A stretch of DNA of 46,005 nucleotides from a bacterium (lineage in GTDB: Bacteria > Patescibacteriota > Microgenomatia > Levybacterales > UBA12049): contig JAKALS010000001.1 in NCBI GenBank assembly GCA_021813145.1, positions 198,519 to 244,523 on the forward strand, in the 5' to 3' direction. The notes under the pieces were generated by a model. It was not told the origin of the DNA. It saw only the letters and a program-made list of their open reading frames with translations, and ran no database searches. Positions 26,318-35,417 of the stretch are shown here, one piece after another. A program made the translations under genes and the position numbers. Numbering within the stretch: position 1 is the stretch's first letter; each line of letters starts with the position of its first letter.

Positions 26318-26380
26318 GGTTAAATTATAGCAATACTCTTTGTCGGTTACAAATCATTAAATATCAAAACAATTCTGTAA

Positions 26381-27505
26381 TCATCGGTTATCTATTCCTA
26401 TAGCCTCTGCGATATTTTTGTATCCGTCATTTTTTAAAAGCCCAATTAGCTCAAGATTAATTTGTGCTGCCAATTGCGGGCCTTCAAAGATCATTCCCGT
26501 TATAAACTGGACAAGTGTTGCCCCAAGTCTTATTTTTTTATATGCGTCTTTGCCGTTAAATATACCTCCGCACCCTATTATTATTAATTTTTTCCCATAC
26601 TTTTTATAAGCAAGTTTTATAAGTTCATTCGAACGTTTCTCCGTAGGTTTTCCACTAAAAAATCCTATTTTATATTTATTTAGTTCCTCCCTATCAAGGC
26701 TTGGATCTTTCCTGTCCTTTTGCAGATTACCGAATATTACTCCTACTACCTGAAATTTAGTTATCACATCAAGCATTTGAATTATCTCTTTATCTGTTTT
26801 TTCTATCGGCATTTTTATAAAAACGGGCCTTTTCAGTTTTAAATTAGCTAACGCCTTTAGGAGATTTTCGAGATTTTCGGGAGGATAAAAGCTTATATCT
26901 CCGTACAGATTCGGGCAGCTGATGTTAAGTTCATAGTAAGAGAATTTAATTCTTGATTTTTCCGCCTTGATAAATGTATCCGTTATGTCCTTAACTGCCT
27001 CATTCTGGGTCATGTGCTTTGTTGTATTGGTTTTTCCTATGCTGATTCCGACAGGAATAGAAAACTTTGATTTTTTCAGTTTCTTCAGGATTTTTTCAAT
27101 TCCGGGATTCTTAAAACCTTTATTAACCATAAGAGCTCTCGATTTAACAAGTCTGCCGAGCCTTGGGCCGGGGTTTCCTTCGTAAGGCTTATTTGTTATG
27201 GTGCCTATCGTTTCAAACCCAAATCCGAGCGACGAAGTAACTTTTGTGAGTTTTCCATTATAATCAAAACCGGCTGCAAGTCCTACCGGATTTTTAAATT
27301 CTATTCCTATCACGTTCTGTTCAAGACTCTTATCTTCTATTTTTATTAATTTGGAAATTAAGAAGTTAAAGAAATAAACGGTTCCTAATAATTCACCGAA
27401 TGCTGTTAAGCCTTCATGTATAAATTCGGAATTAGTAAGAAATAAAATTCTTTTAAAAATCTGTTTATATAAAAAATGATTAAGTCCTATAAAGATTTTG
27501 CTCAT
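26381..27505 (-). CDS. pyrD: Dihydroorotate dehydrogenase, class 2-like
   Basis: NPVGLAAGFDYNGK, FETIGTITNKPYEGNPGPRLGRL, NISCPN, KMPIEKTDKEI, IGCGGIFNGKDAYKKI; class 2-like N-terminal extension. Start at MSKIFIG preferred. Confidence 0.92.
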   Translation of the reverse strand: MSKIFIGLNHFLYKQIFKRILFLTNSEFIHEGLTAFGELLGTVYFFNFLISKLIKIEDKSLEQNVIGIEFKNPVGLAAGFDYNGKLTKVTSSLGFGFETIGTITNKPYEGNPGPRLGRLVKSRALMVNKGFKNPGIEKILKKLKKSKFSIPVGISIGKTNTTKHMTQNEAVKDITDTFIKAEKSRIKFSYYELNISCPNLYGDISFYPPENLENLLKALANLKLKRPVFIKMPIEKTDKEIIQMLDVITKFQVVGVIFGNLQKDRKDPSLDREELNKYKIGFFSGKPTEKRSNELIKLAYKKYGKKLIIIGCGGIFNGKDAYKKIRLGATLVQFITGMIFEGPQLAAQINLELIGLLKNDGYKNIAEAIGIDNR

Positions 27506-27603
27506 TTTACCCGCCAAATTGCATTTTAGCAAAGAATAACTGGCTTTTCCAGACATATTTCTTACAACTTTTTTACAGAATTTTAATAATTCCTGCTAAA
27601 AAG

Positions 27604-27631
27604 GGTTGACAGATTTTAGTACCCGTGTTAA
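27604..27631 (+). promoter_or_regulatory. Promoter of GH8 gene
   Basis: TTGACA-N16-TTAAAT, about 15 nt before ATG 27647. Confidence 0.5.
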
Positions 27632-27646
27632 ATTGTGCCCTCTGCC

Positions 27647-29854
27647 ATGATAAAGACAGAAGCTAAAAGGCTTTTAACCATACCAATTTTAGCAATTATT
27701 TTTCTTTTAACTCAAAATCTTTTTCTCTCTAAGGTATTCGCTTCCTATCCCTTGTCAGTTACTTCTTCCCAAAACTCCGATTCATCTTATAATCTAATTG
27801 TAAATTTTCAAAACCAAGTTCCATCGGGAAATATAATTGATCTTGAACTATATAATCAACAGAACCAAAGAGTATGGCAATACTATACATCCCAGGGGGG
27901 AAACACGGTTACCGCAAAAACGATTTCTCTTAACTCTGGGAGTTATTCCTTATCTATAGGGTTATTTACTCCATTTTGGGGATCTAACTACGAGTGGTAT
28001 TCAAATGCATATACTATAATTGCAGTTCCGCAAGCCCCCTCGGTTGCGATTACAAACAATTCCCAGAGTTCTTTTATAATTTCTCTTAACTTTTCACAAA
28101 ATGTACCTTCTGGAAATATAATAGATATGGAAATAGAAGACTCATCCGGCAATAAGGTTTGGCAAAGTTTTACAGCAAATGGAGGAAACAGCTATACGGC
28201 TACGACTCCTTCTCTTCCAAACGGTCAATATACTATGAGCGCAGGAATTTTTACTCCATTTTGGGCTTCAAATTTAGCCTGGTATCCGGCGCTTCAAGCA
28301 TTAAGCGTACCCGCTAATACAACCTTAAACCAGTCCGTTCCTTCTGTGTCTCCTGTCCCTGCGCCTATGCCTTCCCCAACTCCCGTACCGAGCCCGTCTC
28401 CTACGCCCGCGCCGGCTTCCTCCACGCCCGGCCCGACCCCTTCACCGGCTCCAAGTCCATCTTCTTTACCGACTCAGTCCAACGGTTCTGTTACGGTTAC
28501 GCCTGCTTCTAATTCCGAATATAATATAAACGTTAATCTTTCAACCACCGTTCCATCGGGAAATATAATTGACTTGGAGCTTTATAATTCGTCTAATCAG
28601 AAAGTTTGGCAGACTTTTACAAACACGGGAGGAAATTCAATAAGCGGAAAGACTTCTCCTCTTTCTTCCGGAAATTACACTTTAAAACTTGGTCTTTTTA
28701 CCCCCGGCTGGGCTTCAAATTATTCATGGAACAATAATTTATTTACTTTTACTGCTGGTTCTTCGGCCTTGCCCGTGTCTTCCTCCAATCCGACGCCTTC
28801 CCCTACTCCAACTCCAACTTCTGTCTCTTCCGTACCGTCCTCTCAGGCTCCGACCCCTTCGCAAAATAATGTAAACTCTGCCGTTGAATCCCAGGCTCTC
28901 TCTTTTTATAATTCATGGAAATCAAATTATGTACAGAGTGCCGGAGGAAACATGCTTAGAGTCGTCAGGCCTCAGAACAATAACGATACGGTCTCGGAGG
29001 GAATAGGATACGGAATGCTTCTGAGCTATTTTGCAGGCGATCAGCAGACTTTCCAAGGTCTTTGGAATTACGGAAAAAACTATTTGGACTCAAAAGGTCT
29101 TATGAACTGGCAGATAAATTCTTCAGGAAGTGTAATAGGCCAGGGCTCTGCGACTGATGCAGATGAGGATATGGCATACGCACTTTTAAGAGCTCATTCA
29201 AAATGGCCGGGTAACAGATACGGCCTCGCTGCGAACGGATTAATTTCGGCTATGATGAATACCGAAGTTCAATCGTCAAATTTAATAAATCCAGGAGATA
29301 ATTGGGGAACTACGCAAATAATGAATCCTTCCTATCTTGCGCCTGCCTATTACAGAGCGTTTGCAAATTTTACCGGAAACTCCAAATGGAATGATGTAGC
29401 TAATGCCAATCTCTCCTGGCTTCAAAATGCGGCAAATCAGTCGACAGGTCTTGTTCCAGACTGGCTAAATGCGGACTATTCACAGCCTTCTATCTCATGG
29501 GATCAGTATCCTGACGGATTCTATTACGATGCCGTAAGAAATCCCATAAGGATGCTTATGGATTATAAATGGAACAACAGCCAGGGATCTTTAAATATTT
29601 TGAACAAACAATACGGTTTTGTATCGGGAGTAGGCGTAGCAAATCTTAAGAGCGGGTATTCCCTTTCAGGCTCTCCACTTACAAGTTATATAGATGCCAC
29701 ATTTCTTGCTGCTTATGCAGCCATTGGTCAGGCAAATCCTTCGTCTTCTTACGCAAACTCATCAATAAATGCCCTAACCCAGCAAGGTTCAGGAGGCTAT
29801 TTCGGGGACTCTTTGAGAGCAATATCGCTATTTGTTATTGCCGGTGCCCAATAA
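27647..29854 (+). CDS. Secreted glycoside hydrolase family 8 enzyme with three N-terminal repeat modules and P/T/S linkers
   Basis: GH8 motifs VSEGIGYGMLLSYF and ATDADEDMAYALLRA; three about 85-aa repeats with VPSGNIIDLELYN...VWQ.FT..GGN...GLFTPFWASNY.W. Confidence 0.9.
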   Translation: MIKTEAKRLLTIPILAIIFLLTQNLFLSKVFASYPLSVTSSQNSDSSYNLIVNFQNQVPSGNIIDLELYNQQNQRVWQYYTSQGGNTVTAKTISLNSGSYSLSIGLFTPFWGSNYEWYSNAYTIIAVPQAPSVAITNNSQSSFIISLNFSQNVPSGNIIDMEIEDSSGNKVWQSFTANGGNSYTATTPSLPNGQYTMSAGIFTPFWASNLAWYPALQALSVPANTTLNQSVPSVSPVPAPMPSPTPVPSPSPTPAPASSTPGPTPSPAPSPSSLPTQSNGSVTVTPASNSEYNINVNLSTTVPSGNIIDLELYNSSNQKVWQTFTNTGGNSISGKTSPLSSGNYTLKLGLFTPGWASNYSWNNNLFTFTAGSSALPVSSSNPTPSPTPTPTSVSSVPSSQAPTPSQNNVNSAVESQALSFYNSWKSNYVQSAGGNMLRVVRPQNNNDTVSEGIGYGMLLSYFAGDQQTFQGLWNYGKNYLDSKGLMNWQINSSGSVIGQGSATDADEDMAYALLRAHSKWPGNRYGLAANGLISAMMNTEVQSSNLINPGDNWGTTQIMNPSYLAPAYYRAFANFTGNSKWNDVANANLSWLQNAANQSTGLVPDWLNADYSQPSISWDQYPDGFYYDAVRNPIRMLMDYKWNNSQGSLNILNKQYGFVSGVGVANLKSGYSLSGSPLTSYIDATFLAAYAAIGQANPSSSYANSSINALTQQGSGGYFGDSLRAISLFVIAGAQ

Positions 29855-30415
29855 TTCGGAGTAAATCACCAACCTGTCGGAATATATCTTTTTGTAGGGA
29901 TCCCATGACCCGTCGCAGGTAATCAAATTCAACATAGGTTTATCGGTAGCTCCAAATACTTCATTAATAGGAAAATTGTTATAGGGATAAGCAGCTTTTC
30001 TTGTAACAATAAAAGTTAAAGTCTTTCCGTTCGCGTCGGTTACCTGAATTTTATCCCCGGGAATTAACTTACTTAAGTTCCAAAAAACGGCAGGAGCAGT
30101 TGCCGAATCGAGATGTCCGTCAATTACGGCATTTCCCGTCTGGCCCGGGTAATAACCTGTCTTAAGCCAGGCCACATCTCCCCAGGTACTTGGAACTCCC
30201 ATTCTTTTTTGTGAGTCCAGGCCCACGGCCTCTACATTTGCGTTAACCCCTATAGAGCTTATTTTAAGAGTTTTTGGAGGAGAATAAACGACCGGGACAG
30301 GATTCCCCGAACCTAACGGGCGAAAGGGCACGCTATAAGTTCTATTAAAATGAAAGACATATAAAAGACCTAAAAAAAGGCCCGCAACAAGAGATAAGAA
30401 AAACAATCTTCTCAT
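29828..30415 (-). CDS. Sortase (class E/F-like)
   Basis: N-terminal TM; KISSIGVNANVEAVGLD, GNAVIDGHLDS (catalytic His), MLNLITCDG (catalytic Cys), SDRLVIYSEL (Arg). Confidence 0.9.
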   Translation of the reverse strand: MRRLFFLSLVAGLFLGLLYVFHFNRTYSVPFRPLGSGNPVPVVYSPPKTLKISSIGVNANVEAVGLDSQKRMGVPSTWGDVAWLKTGYYPGQTGNAVIDGHLDSATAPAVFWNLSKLIPGDKIQVTDANGKTLTFIVTRKAAYPYNNFPINEVFGATDKPMLNLITCDGSWDPYKKIYSDRLVIYSELLGTGNNK

Positions 30416-30430
30416 ATTACTGAATATCAG

Positions 30431-30456
30431 AAAACAGGCGCTTTCGCGCCCGTTTT
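30431..30456. terminator. Hairpin between mini-peptide gene and sortase gene
   Basis: AAAACaGGCGC-tttc-GCGCCcGTTTT. Confidence 0.55.
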
Positions 30457-30467
30457 ACTGTAAGAAG

Positions 30468-30629
30468 TTACTTTAGATAACCCCCTCCCGTGTTAGGTGC
30501 GCCTTGGACTCCTGAAGCGGGCGTTGAACTTGGGCTAGGGCTTGGGCTAGGACTTTGAGCCATTGCAACACCTATCGTAACGAGAAAAGCAAATCCGATT
30601 GCTGCCAGTGATAATAAAACGCTTTTCAA
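30468..30629 (-). CDS. Small secreted/anchored peptide, 53 aa (TTG start; missing from ORF track)
   Basis: SD AGGAGGTG 8 nt before TTG; translation MKSVLLSLAAIGFAFLVTIGVAMAQSPSPSPSPSSTPASGVQGAPNTGGGYLK*. Confidence 0.7.
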   Translation of the reverse strand: MKSVLLSLAAIGFAFLVTIGVAMAQSPSPSPSPSSTPASGVQGAPNTGGGYLK

Positions 30630-30708
30630 TTTTTTTCACCTCCTGCACGATTGTAGCGATCCAATTTAAGATTGAAACAAAAAAGATGTAAATAATGGGT
30701 AAGAAAAA

Positions 30709-30966
30709 TTAGCGGCTTCTGTCTTTGATTTCCATAAAAAGAATTGGCAGTACAAGGACGAGGGTTATGGCATTTGCTGCTAAAATTGCTATATCTTTAA
30801 GCATAAATCCATACAAAGTCCAGCAGAATACACCACTTCCATAAATAAGATACATGGGAAGCGAAAGCCCTTTTGTTTTTCTAGTCTTCCAAAGTTTATA
30901 AACCTGAGGAATAAAAGAAGCCGTAGTTAAGACCGCTGCGGTATAGCCGATATAACTTATGAACAT
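30709..30966 (-). CDS. SemiSWEET / PQ-loop transporter
   Basis: IGYTAAVLTTASFIPQVYKLWKTRKTKGLSLPMYLIYGSGVFCWTLYGFMLKD; one three-TM MtN3/SWEET repeat. Confidence 0.92.
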   Translation of the reverse strand: MFISYIGYTAAVLTTASFIPQVYKLWKTRKTKGLSLPMYLIYGSGVFCWTLYGFMLKDIAILAANAITLVLVLPILFMEIKDRSR

Positions 30967-30997
30967 AATTTATTATAAATAAAGTTTTAAAAAAATT

Positions 30998-31402
30998 TCA
31001 ATATCCGCCAAGGCTTTGATATTGGTTTAGTGATGAATTTAGTCCTTGAGTAAGACCATTCATAAAGCCCATAAAGAGCCATATAGTAATGATTGTAGCA
31101 AGTACCGTAAGTCCCACGGCAATCCACCCTACTCTTCTTGTTTTCGCATTCCCGCTTAATATATATCTTATACCCGGCCATAAGCCTAAGGGAGGAAGCA
31201 ATACGCTTAGAAGATAAATTCCTATCTCTTTTGCAGCAGTCATTGGGGGATCTTTTAATTTTTTTCCACAATTAGGGCAAAAATAATAGTCGTCTTTAAG
31301 TGCTATGTGGCAAAACGGGCATACCTTATCCGTAATAAGCGCTTGCGGAACTTCTGTTTGAAGTGAAGTTGGAGATATAGGTGCTTGAGGTACGGGCTCC
31401 AT
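30998..31402 (-). CDS. Zinc-ribbon membrane protein
   Basis: CPFCHIALKDDYYFCPNCGKKL followed by two TM segments. Confidence 0.75.
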   Translation of the reverse strand: MEPVPQAPISPTSLQTEVPQALITDKVCPFCHIALKDDYYFCPNCGKKLKDPPMTAAKEIGIYLLSVLLPPLGLWPGIRYILSGNAKTRRVGWIAVGLTVLATIITIWLFMGFMNGLTQGLNSSLNQYQSLGGY

Positions 31403-31473
31403 TATTTTAGCTTCTCATAAAGTTTAGCTAAGGTCAAGAAGGAAGGACCCGTTAGTAAATAGTATATGGTCGG

Positions 31474-32520
31474 CTATTTTAAGTATTTATTAAAAAAGTT
31501 TAATGAACGTTGCATTGCGAGATCAAATCCCTGTGATATGTTATGGTCAGAACCGGGATATTCGTAGAACTCAACATTCTTGTTCATGGATTTAAGTTTT
31601 TGATAAAGACTTTGGGAAAAGGCAACAGGAACTTCCTGGTCTGCGCCTCCTACGTCTAACTGCACAGGAGCAGTAATTGAAGAAAGGTGTGCGGTTGGGT
31701 CTATGGAATTCCAAAACGTAGGGTTTTGGGAAAGCGTTCCGTATTCGGATAAAAGCTTCTGTCTGCCCATATTCCGGTTGGCAAGCTCCTTTGTGGAGGG
31801 AACATACGGAACGCTTCTTCTCCAGTGATAAATAATGTCATTATAATCGCCCACTACCCCGCCCCAGATTACCACAGCTTTTATGTCTTTAGGATCTACG
31901 GCAAGTGCTCTTATAGTAATATTTCCGCCCATAGAATGTCCCCACATTCCAATTTTATTCTGATTAACATAGCTAAGTTTTTTGACAGATGCAATAGCAT
32001 TCAAGACATCGGTTGCATAAGCCGGAGAAAAATATGCGCTTTCCGGATTACCCTGCGAATTCCCGTTTCCCCTATAATCCGATTTAAATACTACGTAACC
32101 GTTTTCAGCGAAAGCGGCAACATATGCAACATATCTTTGGGTAGTTACGTATTGCTCGGGTGGTATATAGCCGTGATTAAAAATAATAGCAGGCCAACCT
32201 CCCTTTGGCGGCTGACCCATGGGGACAGTCAACAGTCCGTATATTGTGAGTCCATCCGACTGGTAGGAGGCAATATATTGGTTATAATTACTGCCCGGGG
32301 AAAGAGTTTGCACAATTTTAATATCGCTTCCCGGATAAGATTTTTCTCTCATTGCCGAAATAGAAAGCGGATTAAGTGAGGTATTGACCGCCAAAGCAGA
32401 AGGCGTAGCTTTTAAAACTTGGGGATTTTGAGAAGTTTTGACAACGGTTTTGTCTGCAACTAACACCAAAAGAATCAGTATAAAAATCAAAGAAATTAAT
32501 AGTAAAATTCTTCTTTGCAC
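31474..32520 (-). CDS. Secreted alpha/beta hydrolase (prolyl-oligopeptidase/acyl-peptidase type)
   Basis: PAIIFNHGYIPPEQY, GHSMGG nucleophile elbow, VGGADQEVP and SDHNIS (Asp/His). Confidence 0.9.
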   Translation of the reverse strand: MQRRILLLISLIFILILLVLVADKTVVKTSQNPQVLKATPSALAVNTSLNPLSISAMREKSYPGSDIKIVQTLSPGSNYNQYIASYQSDGLTIYGLLTVPMGQPPKGGWPAIIFNHGYIPPEQYVTTQRYVAYVAAFAENGYVVFKSDYRGNGNSQGNPESAYFSPAYATDVLNAIASVKKLSYVNQNKIGMWGHSMGGNITIRALAVDPKDIKAVVIWGGVVGDYNDIIYHWRRSVPYVPSTKELANRNMGRQKLLSEYGTLSQNPTFWNSIDPTAHLSSITAPVQLDVGGADQEVPVAFSQSLYQKLKSMNKNVEFYEYPGSDHNISQGFDLAMQRSLNFFNKYLK

Positions 32521-32560
32521 AAAGTTATTATATTAATTTTTATTGAAGAATAACTGAAGA

Positions 32561-33211
32561 TTATTCAAAGGCTTTAACGTCACGGTTATACTCTCTATAG
32601 GAATAATAAATAGTATAAAAAGAAGAAAAAATAACCGGTAAAAAAATAAAAAGTAAGGCGAGCTGAGGCATAAGAGTCCCTCCGAGAGAAAGGACGGCGC
32701 TGAATTGAAATAAATCCCCTCCAAGTGTATTTGTTTTATCCCATACCTTTTTGTTTCCGATTGTCCAGGGAGTTCTAACACCTATGAACCAATTCTGTTT
32801 TGAATTTTTCATAAGGATTCCCGTTGCAAATAGCATTACTGCAAATCCGGGCGAAATTAGCCTCATAAAGTTAAAAATAAATCCGAGATTTCTAATTATC
32901 TGAAGTAAATAAATGTAAAAAAGAAAAAGCAATACGCCAGACACAAATTCGTTAAAATATTTGCCGAATTTTTTTATGTTTGTTCTTATGGGGTCTATCT
33001 GGGGAATAATAATAAAAACAATAAACAAAACGGAAGAAAGAGAAGGTATCGTAAAAAGCACCCAAAATTTCGGAAGATATCCGTTTATATCTCCTTGAGA
33101 ATTCCAATGCGCAGACATTAGAGCGGGCATCTTCGGATAAAAGAAAGCACCCAGCATAAAGGAAAAAAGGATTATTAAAAAGGAGAATACTTGGGCGTAG
33201 CTTAACTTCAC
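32561..33211 (-). CDS. SdpI-family membrane protein
   Basis: MPALMSAHWNSQGDINGYLPKFW (DUF1648-like) and NWFIGVRTPWTIGNKKVWDKTN (SdpI motif). Confidence 0.9.
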   Translation of the reverse strand: MKLSYAQVFSFLIILFSFMLGAFFYPKMPALMSAHWNSQGDINGYLPKFWVLFTIPSLSSVLFIVFIIIPQIDPIRTNIKKFGKYFNEFVSGVLLFLFYIYLLQIIRNLGFIFNFMRLISPGFAVMLFATGILMKNSKQNWFIGVRTPWTIGNKKVWDKTNTLGGDLFQFSAVLSLGGTLMPQLALLFIFLPVIFSSFYTIYYSYREYNRDVKAFE

Positions 33212-33257
33212 CGGGCCATTATAGCACCGAATAATTGTATGAAAAGAGGCAATATTA

Positions 33258-34109
33258 CTAAAGGTCTTTTATTTGCGGAATTATTTCTTTTCCGAATTTT
33301 TCAAGCGCATCAATATCTTCTTCTTTTCGTATAGAAAAAAAGACTTTATCTATTCCTTTTTCGGCCAAGCCTTTGCAAGTCTCTATTATTTCTTCCGTAG
33401 GTTGTGTCATAGAAACAGGTGCAATTACTGTTTTTTCTATTTCTTTATAATTTCTCCCCACGTCTCTGCAATGCTGCTTTAGTACTTCAAGCTTATGTTC
33501 CAATTCTGGAGTGGGAAAAAGATTGCAGGCATTTGCATATTTTGCTACAAGAAGCAACGTCTTTTTCTCTCCTCCGCCCCCGATAAGAATTGAGGGATGG
33601 GGTTTTGAAACGGGAAGAGGATGATTCATCGGCTCCGGAAGCTCGTACTGCTTTCCATTAAAGGGTTTTGTATCGTCTCTCCACATCTGCATCGCAAGAT
33701 TCAGCACGTCCTCGAGCATCTCAAACCTTTGTTTTAATGGAGGAAACTTAAACCCCAGGGCATTTGATTCTTCTTCATTCCATGCAGCTCCTATTCCTAA
33801 AAACGCCCTTCCGTTAGATAAGACATCAAGGGTATTTATCTGTTTTAGAAGAAAAGCAGGCTCTCTGTAAATTACTCCCGTAACAAGAGTGCCAAGTTTA
33901 ACTTTTTTTGTTACACCTGCTATAAATCCTAAAGTTGTATATGCTTCTAGCATCGGCTCTTCGGGCACTCCGACATTGCGTATTTGAAAATAGTGATCCA
34001 TTACTGCTATGGCATCAAATCCTGCACTTTCTGCCGTCTGCACGATCTTAATAAGTTTGTCCCTCAAGGGTTCATAGTTAAAAATGGGAATCTGAACAGC
34101 TGCCTTCAT
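33258..34109 (-). CDS. LLM-class (luciferase-like) flavin/F420-dependent oxidoreductase
   Basis: AESAGFDAIAVMDHYFQIRN...TTLGFIAGVTKKVKLGTLVTGVIYREPAFLLKQINTLDVLSNGRAFLGIGAAWNEEESNALG. Confidence 0.9.
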   Translation of the reverse strand: MKAAVQIPIFNYEPLRDKLIKIVQTAESAGFDAIAVMDHYFQIRNVGVPEEPMLEAYTTLGFIAGVTKKVKLGTLVTGVIYREPAFLLKQINTLDVLSNGRAFLGIGAAWNEEESNALGFKFPPLKQRFEMLEDVLNLAMQMWRDDTKPFNGKQYELPEPMNHPLPVSKPHPSILIGGGGEKKTLLLVAKYANACNLFPTPELEHKLEVLKQHCRDVGRNYKEIEKTVIAPVSMTQPTEEIIETCKGLAEKGIDKVFFSIRKEEDIDALEKFGKEIIPQIKDL

Positions 34110-34176
34110 GTTTCGATTATAACATCACATAATAAAATATTTGTAAGAGTAAGGTAAAGCGAATATAATGTAATTC

Positions 34177-35349
34177 ATGGTTAAAAACCCGAAAGCATCG
34201 CTTAGTATTCTTCTTTTATCCAGAATTAGTAGAAGTTTATCGGCCGGAATGCTTGCTATAGCATTTCCCTATTTGGTTCTTAACGAGCTACATCAAACTG
34301 CCTTATTTTTGGGAAGTATTTTTGCAGTGGCCACTTTTTTTACTGCTATTTTCGGACTTTTTTTTGGTACCATTACGGACATTTGGGGAAGAAAAAACAC
34401 TTTAATTCTTGCAACATTGTTACTTCCTTTAGGAAGTCTTCTTCTTTGGACTTCTACCTCTAGTTCTACATTATTTATCGCAGCAATCCTGGGCGGATTT
34501 TCCGCTACGGGGTCTATGGCGGGCGGTGGAATAGGCGGAAGCGTTCAACCTATTCAGAATACCGTCTTGGCAGATCTTGCCCCTTCGGAGAAAAGAACTT
34601 TTTATTATTCAAGCTTCGCTTTCATCAATGGAATTACTGCAGCAATAGGTACAATATTTGTAAGATTTTTTCCCACAAGGGAAATATTTTTATTGGCAGG
34701 GGTGATCTCTTTGATAGGAACAGTCATTCTGTTTTTTATGGAGGCACCAAAAATAAAAGGGGAAATAAGAAAGCTAAAGAGTAAAATAACTATCGGAAAA
34801 TTTACCATAACAGGTTTATTAAACGGTGTATCACAAGGCCTTATAACTCCTTTCCTCATACCTTTTTTTATTATTGTTTATAGGGTACCCGAAACAAGCA
34901 TGTCTTTCTATGCGCTTATAAGCGGAACAATAGCAGCTACTTCACTTTTAGTAGCGCCTTATCTTGACAGAAAATTCGGTTTTGTAAAAAGTATTACATA
35001 CTCAAGGGCAGTAAGCGTTATTCTGCTGATTGCTTTGCCGCTCGTTAAATTTTTACCCTTTGCCCTTTTAGTTTACATATTCACTCCGGCATTAAGAGTC
35101 ATGGCAGTTCCCATTCAGCAAACAGCGATAACATCGCTTGTCGAAGAATCGGAAAGAGGCAGGGCTTTGGGAATAAATCAAGTAATACGTTTAGGCGGCT
35201 CCTCTATCGCTACAGAAGTTTCAGCAGGTTTATTTTCCTCTATGTCTTATATCGCAATTCCTTTTTATATGTACGGAGTCGTAATGGCAGCAAATATTTA
35301 TTTATACAAGAGATTTTTCTTAAGAGAGGAAAAGCTTAAAACTCCTTAA
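34177..35349 (+). CDS. MFS transporter
   Basis: Twelve-TM-like ORF with GTITDIWGRKNTLILATLLLPLGSL (MFS motif A-like). Confidence 0.88.
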   Translation: MVKNPKASLSILLLSRISRSLSAGMLAIAFPYLVLNELHQTALFLGSIFAVATFFTAIFGLFFGTITDIWGRKNTLILATLLLPLGSLLLWTSTSSSTLFIAAILGGFSATGSMAGGGIGGSVQPIQNTVLADLAPSEKRTFYYSSFAFINGITAAIGTIFVRFFPTREIFLLAGVISLIGTVILFFMEAPKIKGEIRKLKSKITIGKFTITGLLNGVSQGLITPFLIPFFIIVYRVPETSMSFYALISGTIAATSLLVAPYLDRKFGFVKSITYSRAVSVILLIALPLVKFLPFALLVYIFTPALRVMAVPIQQTAITSLVEESERGRALGINQVIRLGGSSIATEVSAGLFSSMSYIAIPFYMYGVVMAANIYLYKRFFLREEKLKTP

Positions 35350-35356
35350 CCTGTTT

Positions 35357-35372
35357 TGTGATTACAATCACA
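35357..35372. promoter_or_regulatory. CRP/FNR-like palindrome
   Basis: TGTGA-TTACAA-TCACA, 8 nt upstream of a consensus -35. Confidence 0.45.
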
Positions 35373-35380
35373 ATTTCCTA

Positions 35381-35410
35381 TTGACAATTCTCAAGTTCCA
35401 TTTTTATACT
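35381..35410 (+). promoter_or_regulatory. Near-consensus promoter
   Basis: TTGACA-N18-TATACT, 7 nt before ATG 35418. Confidence 0.75.
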
Positions 35411-35417
35411 TAAGAAA

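Noticed and set aside
31825-32379. 184-aa plus-strand ORF antisense to the alpha/beta hydrolase
   Set aside because: The opposite strand has an unambiguous GHSMGG hydrolase; the antisense ORF has no recognisable features.
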